From contig JAUXQA010000284.1 of the NCBI GenBank assembly GCA_030683195.1, positions 1-19,240 on the forward strand: a stretch of DNA of 19,240 nt, in the 5' to 3' direction. Under the pieces are notes generated by a model. The model saw only the letters and a list, made by a program, of their open reading frames with translations. It had not been told where the DNA came from and did not search any database. Positions within the stretch are counted from its first letter, which is position 1; each line of letters opens with the position of its first letter. Below are positions 14,794 to 19,240 of the stretch, in pieces. Position numbers and translations under genes: made by a program. The DNA comes from Rhodoferax sp. (GTDB taxonomy: Bacteria > Pseudomonadota > Gammaproteobacteria > Burkholderiales > Burkholderiaceae_C).

Positions 14794-16755
14794 ATGATCC
14801 CTGAAATTGGCCATTTTTCGCTCATCCTCGCGCTGTTTGTTGCGCTGGCTTTGGGCACACTCGCTGTGGTCGGCGGGCAAACCGGTCGCCGGGACTGGAT
14901 GGCGCTGGCCCGCCCCGGCTCGCAGGTTTTATGGGTGCTGACGGCTTTTTCTTTTGGCTGCCTGACCTACGCGTTTTACACCAACGACTTCTCGGTCATG
15001 TACGTGGCGAACCACTCCAATTCCAAGCTGCCCGACATGTACCGCATTGCAGGTGTGTGGGGCGGCCACGAAGGCTCCCTGTTGCTTTGGATGATGATGC
15101 TGGCCTCCTGGATGCTGGCTGTGTCGATCTTTTCGCGCCAACTGCCCGACGCCATGGTGGCGCGGGTATTGGGCATCCTGGCTTTGATTGCGGTCGGCTT
15201 TTTGCTGTTCATGCTGATCACCTCCAACCCGTTTTTGCGGCTCAGTGACATTCCCGCGGATGGCAAGGACCTGAACCCCCTGCTGCAAGACCCCGGCCTG
15301 GTGTTTCACCCACCCATGCTTTACATGGGCTATGTAGGCATGGCGGTGCCCTTTGCCTTTGCCATTGCCGCCCTGCTCAACGGCCGGTTGGACGCGGCCT
15401 GGGCGCGCTGGTCGCGGCCATGGGCCACTGCGGCCTGGGTGTTTTTGACCCTGGGCATTGCCCTGGGTTCCTGGTGGGCTTACTACGAACTGGGCTGGGG
15501 TGGCTGGTGGTTTTGGGACCCGGTTGAAAACGCCTCTTTCCTGCCCTGGCTGGTGGGCACAGCGCTCATTCACTCGCTGGCAGTCACTGAAAAACGCGGC
15601 CTGTTTCGCAACTGGACCATCATCCTGGCCATCACCGCGTTTTCAATGAGTCTACTGGGGACTTTTCTGGTGCGCTCGGGCGTTCTGACCTCAGTGCATG
15701 CGTTTGCTACCGACCCCAAGCGGGGGGTGTTTATTTTGATGTTCCTCGTGGTGGTGGTGGGGGGCTCACTGATCCTGTTTGCCATGCGCGCCAGCAAGGT
15801 GCGCTCGGGTGGCGAGTTTTCACTGGTGTCGCGTGAGACATTTTTGTTGGTCAATAACGTGCTGCTGGCCACCTCGGCGGCTACTGTGCTACTGGGAACC
15901 TTGTACCCGCTACTGGTGGACGCCCTGAACATGGGCAAGTTGTCCGTCGGGCCGCCTTACTTCAATGCCGTGTTTGTGCCGCTCACCGTGCCCGTGCTGG
16001 TGTTCATGGTGATTGGCTCCTTTGCACGCTGGAAAAAAGACAGTGTGGCTGAACTGGCCAAGCGTTTAAGCCCTGTGGCTATGGCTGCCGTGCTGCTGGG
16101 TTGCACCTTGCCCCTGCTGGCTGGCCCCTGGTCTGCCGTGGCGGCGATGGGCCTGACCCTGGCGCTGTGGATTGTGCTGGGCTCTGCACTGCAGATTTAC
16201 AGGCAGTTCAAGGACACCGTCAACTGGAAATCCACGCCGGTATCGTTCTGGGGCATGCATGTGGCCCACATTGGTATTGCCGTCAGTGTGGTGGGCGTCA
16301 CCATGGTCACAGGCTACGAGACTGAAAAAGACGTGCGCATGGCTATCGGCGACACCGTAGCCGTAGGTGGCTACACCTTTCGCCTGACCGGTATCAAGGA
16401 CATCGCTGGTCCAAACTACCGGGCTGACCAGGGAGATGTGGAGCTGATCAAGGACGGCCAAGTCCTCAAAATGCTGCACCCCGAGAAGCGAACTTACTTC
16501 TCCTCCACTATGCCCATGACCGAAGCCGCTATTGACAGCGGCGTGAGCCGCGACGTGTATGTGTCATTGGGTGAACGCCTCGAAGACGGCCCCAACGCCG
16601 CCTGGGCGATACGGGTTTATCACAAGCCATTCATCAACTGGATCTGGGGCGGGGCATTGCTGATGGCACTGGGCGGCACCATGGCCACACTGGACCGCCG
16701 TTACCGCAAAAAACGCGCAGCTTCAACGGCTAACATCAAGGGCCTCGCGGCATGA
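14794..16755 (+). CDS. ccmF: Cytochrome c heme lyase subunit CcmF
   Basis: A 653-residue polytopic membrane protein, the catalytic core of the CcmF/H/I lyase that joins heme vinyl groups to CxxCH cysteines of apocytochrome c. The WWD domain lies at about 235-250 (WGGWWFWDPVENASFLPW). Expected histidines are present: H172 (LVFHPPMLYMGY) and H260 (TALIHSLAV) as transmembrane heme-b ligands, H302 (TSVHAFATD) and the histidines in FWGMHVAHIGIAV as periplasmic ligands. The early GGHEGSLLLWM motif is a family hallmark. The last 200 residues include the soluble domain with a late anchoring helix and basic tail (RRYRKKRA). Its stop overlaps the ccmG start (ATGA). Confidence 0.97.
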   Translation: MIPEIGHFSLILALFVALALGTLAVVGGQTGRRDWMALARPGSQVLWVLTAFSFGCLTYAFYTNDFSVMYVANHSNSKLPDMYRIAGVWGGHEGSLLLWMMMLASWMLAVSIFSRQLPDAMVARVLGILALIAVGFLLFMLITSNPFLRLSDIPADGKDLNPLLQDPGLVFHPPMLYMGYVGMAVPFAFAIAALLNGRLDAAWARWSRPWATAAWVFLTLGIALGSWWAYYELGWGGWWFWDPVENASFLPWLVGTALIHSLAVTEKRGLFRNWTIILAITAFSMSLLGTFLVRSGVLTSVHAFATDPKRGVFILMFLVVVVGGSLILFAMRASKVRSGGEFSLVSRETFLLVNNVLLATSAATVLLGTLYPLLVDALNMGKLSVGPPYFNAVFVPLTVPVLVFMVIGSFARWKKDSVAELAKRLSPVAMAAVLLGCTLPLLAGPWSAVAAMGLTLALWIVLGSALQIYRQFKDTVNWKSTPVSFWGMHVAHIGIAVSVVGVTMVTGYETEKDVRMAIGDTVAVGGYTFRLTGIKDIAGPNYRADQGDVELIKDGQVLKMLHPEKRTYFSSTMPMTEAAIDSGVSRDVYVSLGERLEDGPNAAWAIRVYHKPFINWIWGGALLMALGGTMATLDRRYRKKRAASTANIKGLAA

Positions 16756-17276
16756 AAAAGGCCTTGATACCGCTGGTCGTTTTTGCGGTTTTGGTTGTTT
16801 TTTTGGCTCTGGGACTGACCCGCGACCCCAGCGTGGTCCCGTCCCCCTTGATCAATAAACCGGCACCCAACTTTGTCGCACCCCAACTGATGGCACCCGA
16901 CAAACAGTTTGCCGCCAAAGACATGCTGGGCCAGGTTTGGTTGCTCAACGTCTGGGCGTCCTGGTGTGTGGCTTGCCGGCAAGAGCACCCGGTGCTGATG
17001 GAGTTTGCCAAGGCCAAGATCGTGCCCCTCATTGGCCTGGACTACAAAGACGTGCCCGCCGAAGGCCTCAAGTGGCTGGCCCGCTTTGGTGACCCCTATG
17101 ACGTGACGATCACCGACCGTGATGGGCGAATTGGCATCGACTTTGGTGTGTACGGCGTACCCGAGACTTTCCTGATCGACAAAGCCGGCATGATCCGCCA
17201 CAAGCACATCGGCCCCGTCACCGATGAAGCCCTGCGCGACACCATCGTGCCGCTCATTCGGGAGCTGCAAAAATGA
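16752..17276 (+). CDS. ccmG: Thiol:disulfide interchange protein CcmG/DsbE
   Basis: A 174-residue thioredoxin-fold protein held by an N-terminal helix (about 4-22) in the periplasm. It keeps apocytochrome heme-binding cysteines reduced, taking electrons from DsbD/CcdA-type proteins. The redox motif WASWCVACRQEHP carries C72 and C75. The acidic DYKDVPAEGLKWL insertion and GVYGVPETFLIDKAG, with the cis-Pro, are the CcmG fingerprint separating it from general thioredoxins. ATGA overlaps occur at both ends, with ccmF and ccmH. Confidence 0.96.
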   Translation: MKKALIPLVVFAVLVVFLALGLTRDPSVVPSPLINKPAPNFVAPQLMAPDKQFAAKDMLGQVWLLNVWASWCVACRQEHPVLMEFAKAKIVPLIGLDYKDVPAEGLKWLARFGDPYDVTITDRDGRIGIDFGVYGVPETFLIDKAGMIRHKHIGPVTDEALRDTIVPLIRELQK

Positions 17277-17740
17277 AATTTTGGCTCACCCTGCTACTGG
17301 CGCTGCAATGCGCACTCCCCGCCTTCGCCAATGAAGCCCAGCCACTGGCCGAAGATCCGGTGGTAGAGAAACGCCTGATCGGCATCTCGGCAGAGCTGCG
17401 CTGTCTGGTGTGTCAGAACGAATCGCTGGCAGGCTCACGCGCCGACCTGGCACTTGACCTGCGCCGGGAGATTCGCACCCTCATCAAAGACGGCAAGACC
17501 GATTCTGAAATCACGGACTTCATGGTCAGCCGGTATGGTGACTTTGTGCTGTACCGCCCCCCCGTCAACCGCGTCACCTGGCTGCTTTGGTTTGGCCCGT
17601 TTGTGTTGCTCATTGGCGCCGTGGTGGTGTTGGTGCGCATGGTGCGCCAAAGCCAGAACAGCAAGCAACCCAAGGGTCTGGATGCTGCTCAACGCGCCAA
17701 AGCCCTGGCACTTCTCCAAGATACGGACCTCCCCAAATGA
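17273..17740 (+). CDS. ccmH: Cytochrome c maturation thioreductase subunit CcmH (CcmL/NrfF-like)
   Basis: A 155-residue protein with a cleavable signal peptide (1-19, cut near AFAN) and the LRCLVCQNESLAGS motif (C44 and C47) used to reduce or hold apocytochrome thiols. A helical bundle follows (ADLALDLRREIRTLIKDGKTDSEITDFMVSRYGDFVLY), then PPVNRVTWLLWFGPFVLLIGAVVVL, the single membrane anchor. This is the short CcmH form, and the C-terminal TPR portion fused in E. coli CcmH is a separate gene here (ccmI). Its stop overlaps the ccmI start (ATGA). Confidence 0.95.
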   Translation: MKFWLTLLLALQCALPAFANEAQPLAEDPVVEKRLIGISAELRCLVCQNESLAGSRADLALDLRREIRTLIKDGKTDSEITDFMVSRYGDFVLYRPPVNRVTWLLWFGPFVLLIGAVVVLVRMVRQSQNSKQPKGLDAAQRAKALALLQDTDLPK

Positions 17741-18789
17741 GTATTTTTATCGCCATCGCAGCGTTCATCACGCTGCTGGCAGTTGCCTGTTTGCTCTATC
17801 CTTTGCTGCGCCCGGCGCCCCCGGACGGAGTGTCCAGCCAACGCCTCAATACGGCTATTTACCGTGACCAGCTCGAAGCCCTGGAGCGCGACCTCGCCAC
17901 GGGAAAAATCGGCCCTGACGAGCATGAGGCGGCCCGGGACGAATTGCAATTGCGTCTGCTGGACGATACCGACGACTCTGCCGCCCCGTTGGCGCAGCAA
18001 CCTGCAGGCTTCTGGACAGCCAAACACACAGCCTGGGTCATCGCCATGATCATGCCCGCAGGTGCGGCAGCCATGTATGTCTGGCTCGGTAACCCTGCCG
18101 CCATGAGCCCGCCCCCGGTAGCACCCAGCGCAGCGCAAGTCATCCAGATGGTCGACACCTTGGCTGAGCGCCTGAAGGCCAACCCCGATAACCCACAGGG
18201 CTGGGCCATGCTGGCCCGCTCTTATAAAGTGATGGGCAGACTGGATGAAGCCGAAGCCGCCTTCGTCAAAGCGGGGTCCTTCGTCAACAAGGACCCGGAC
18301 CTGCTGGTGGATTACGCCGAGCTACTGGCCGTGCGTGCCGGCAACAGCTTTGAGGGCAAGCCGCTGGCACTGGTCAAACAAGCTCTGGCCCTGGCGCCAC
18401 AGCACCCCACCGGCCTGATGGTCTCTGGCGTGGCGGCATTTCAGATCAATGATTTTGCGGGTGCCGCAGCTCAATGGGAGAAATTGCTGGCCTTGCTGCA
18501 ACCAGGCTCACCCGATGCCCAGCAAATTCAGGCCAATATTGACGAAGCTCGGGCCAAGATGGGTCAATTGCCTCCGGTTGACCCCGCTGCCGTGGGCGCC
18601 GTGACCCCGGAAAAAATCAACGAGATGGTGGAACGCCTGGCACAACGCCTCAAATCCAACCCGGATGATCTGGAAGGCTGGGCCCGTCTGGCCCGTGCAT
18701 ATCGGGTGCAAGGCCGCATCGCAGACGCCGACATGGCAGATGCCCGCGCCAAAGGCGGACCAGACTTGAGCAAGCAACTCAAACCCTGA
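17737..18789 (+). CDS. ccmI: Cytochrome c maturation TPR protein CcmI
   Basis: A 350-residue apocytochrome c-binding subunit of the heme lyase complex. Two membrane helices (about 2-24 and 98-117) flank a cytoplasmic loop with YRDQLEALERDLATGKI, the CcmI hallmark. The periplasmic part has TPR-like repeats. One unit at about 136-178 (QMVDTLAERLKANPD, GWAMLARSYKVMGRLDEAEA) is echoed near the C-terminus at about 298-338 (EMVERLAQRLKSNPD, GWARLARAYRVQGRIADAD). The start is the ATG at 17737, in ATGA overlap with ccmH; an in-frame ATG at 17587 lies inside ccmH. It is the last gene of the operon and ends 18 nt from a convergent transporter gene, with no terminator hairpin seen. Confidence 0.94.
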   Translation: MSIFIAIAAFITLLAVACLLYPLLRPAPPDGVSSQRLNTAIYRDQLEALERDLATGKIGPDEHEAARDELQLRLLDDTDDSAAPLAQQPAGFWTAKHTAWVIAMIMPAGAAAMYVWLGNPAAMSPPPVAPSAAQVIQMVDTLAERLKANPDNPQGWAMLARSYKVMGRLDEAEAAFVKAGSFVNKDPDLLVDYAELLAVRAGNSFEGKPLALVKQALALAPQHPTGLMVSGVAAFQINDFAGAAAQWEKLLALLQPGSPDAQQIQANIDEARAKMGQLPPVDPAAVGAVTPEKINEMVERLAQRLKSNPDDLEGWARLARAYRVQGRIADADMADARAKGGPDLSKQLKP

Positions 18790-18807
18790 TACCAAGCGAA
18801 ATTGAAA

Positions 18808-19240
18808 TCACAGGGCGCGCTGACGCCAGGCAAGGGCTGAGCCGACCCACAGGGCTATCGCAGAAAACACCAGACCCCGGCCCAACCCGCCAGGGCCATC
18901 TGCGATCCAACCCACCATGGTCGGCCCCACGATCTGGCCCGCCGCAAACACAATTGTGAAAGCGCTGATGCCTTTGGCCCAAGCGGCTTGTGGCAAGTTG
19001 TGCCGCACCAAAGCGGTGGTAGACGCAACCAGCGACAAAAACACAGCACCAAACAACACGCCCGAAGCAATGATGACCGGCCAGGCTGAGGTCAGCGCCG
19101 GCAACACCGTGGCCAGGCCCAACAAACCGCACAACAGCGACAAAACCTGCCCACCCTTGTAGCGGTCCAGCATGTGGGCCCAAATGCGCGATGACGCCAA
19201 TACCGCCAGCCCCAGCAGCGCATAAAAAACCGTCACTTCT
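18808..19240 (-). CDS. MFS transporter, YbfB/YjiJ-like, partial (C-terminal part)
   Basis: About 144 codons of a major facilitator superfamily permease; the N-terminal part lies beyond the right edge. Four hydrophobic helices are visible, with LASSRIWAHMLDRYKGGQVLSL as the cytoplasmic loop between helices and SAFTIVFAAGQIVGPTMVGWIADG, which resembles the YbfB/YjiJ family last repeat. The open frame continues to the window end, so an internal GTG near 19236 is unlikely to be the true start. Substrate unknown. It converges on ccmI with an 18-nt gap. Confidence 0.8.
   Translation of the reverse strand, partial: EVTVFYALLGLAVLASSRIWAHMLDRYKGGQVLSLLCGLLGLATVLPALTSAWPVIIASGVLFGAVFLSLVASTTALVRHNLPQAAWAKGISAFTIVFAAGQIVGPTMVGWIADGPGGLGRGLVFSAIALWVGSALAWRQRAL

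Noticed and set aside
1..19240. CRISPR arrays, tRNA or rRNA genes, insertion sequences, integrases or attachment sites
   Set aside because: Nothing with the required repeat structure, cloverleaf or transposase motifs was seen, and gene families and composition look chromosomal throughout.

Overview
The window is high-GC, densely coded DNA from a proteobacterium. Product families, gene order and codon choice point to a betaproteobacterium of the Burkholderiales, most likely Comamonadaceae (Rhodoferax/Polaromonas/Acidovorax-like). This placement is inference, since no rRNA or other marker gene is present. No tRNA, rRNA, insertion sequence, integrase, phage gene or CRISPR array was seen. Several genes start without a visible Shine-Dalgarno sequence (AraC regulator, response regulator, mutarotase, ccmA), and ATGA stop/start overlaps are common.

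Left third (1-6610): a catabolic locus. A branched-chain-amino-acid-type ABC substrate-binding protein (minus strand, cut by the window edge) diverges from an AraC/XylS-type regulator. Four plus-strand genes follow: an HD-domain protein whose ligand pattern resembles the PhnZ/MIOX mixed-valent di-iron oxygenases, a class II aldolase/adducin-type protein that keeps its zinc site but lacks the aldolase catalytic Glu, a coniferyl-type aldehyde dehydrogenase, and a GMC-family FAD alcohol dehydrogenase. Together they look like uptake, sensing and stepwise oxidation (alcohol to aldehyde to acid, plus an oxygenase step) of an unidentified small organic substrate. This is the part of the window most likely to hold an undescribed pathway.

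Middle (6611-11913): a two-component module and housekeeping genes. A short secreted, strongly lysine-rich peptide sits directly upstream of a QseB/PmrA-like response regulator and a QseC-like kinase. Its upstream region carries CCTAAG-N5-CCTAAG, a direct repeat with the spacing of a PmrA/QseB operator, about 10 nt before a possible -10. The simplest reading is that the neighbouring regulator controls the cationic peptide. Then come an M14/aspartoacylase-like zinc hydrolase (minus strand), a divergent D-hexose-6-phosphate mutarotase-like epimerase and a beta-class glutathione S-transferase, closed by a clear intrinsic terminator.

Right third (12097-18789): a complete System I cytochrome c maturation operon, ccmABCDEFGHI, with six of eight junctions as ATGA overlaps. 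CcmA/B/C/D export and load heme onto CcmE, CcmF/H/I form the ligation complex, and CcmG supplies reductant. ccmA begins with TTG, preceded by a tiny polyproline open frame whose stop overlaps that start codon. A convergent YbfB/YjiJ-like MFS transporter is cut by the right edge.
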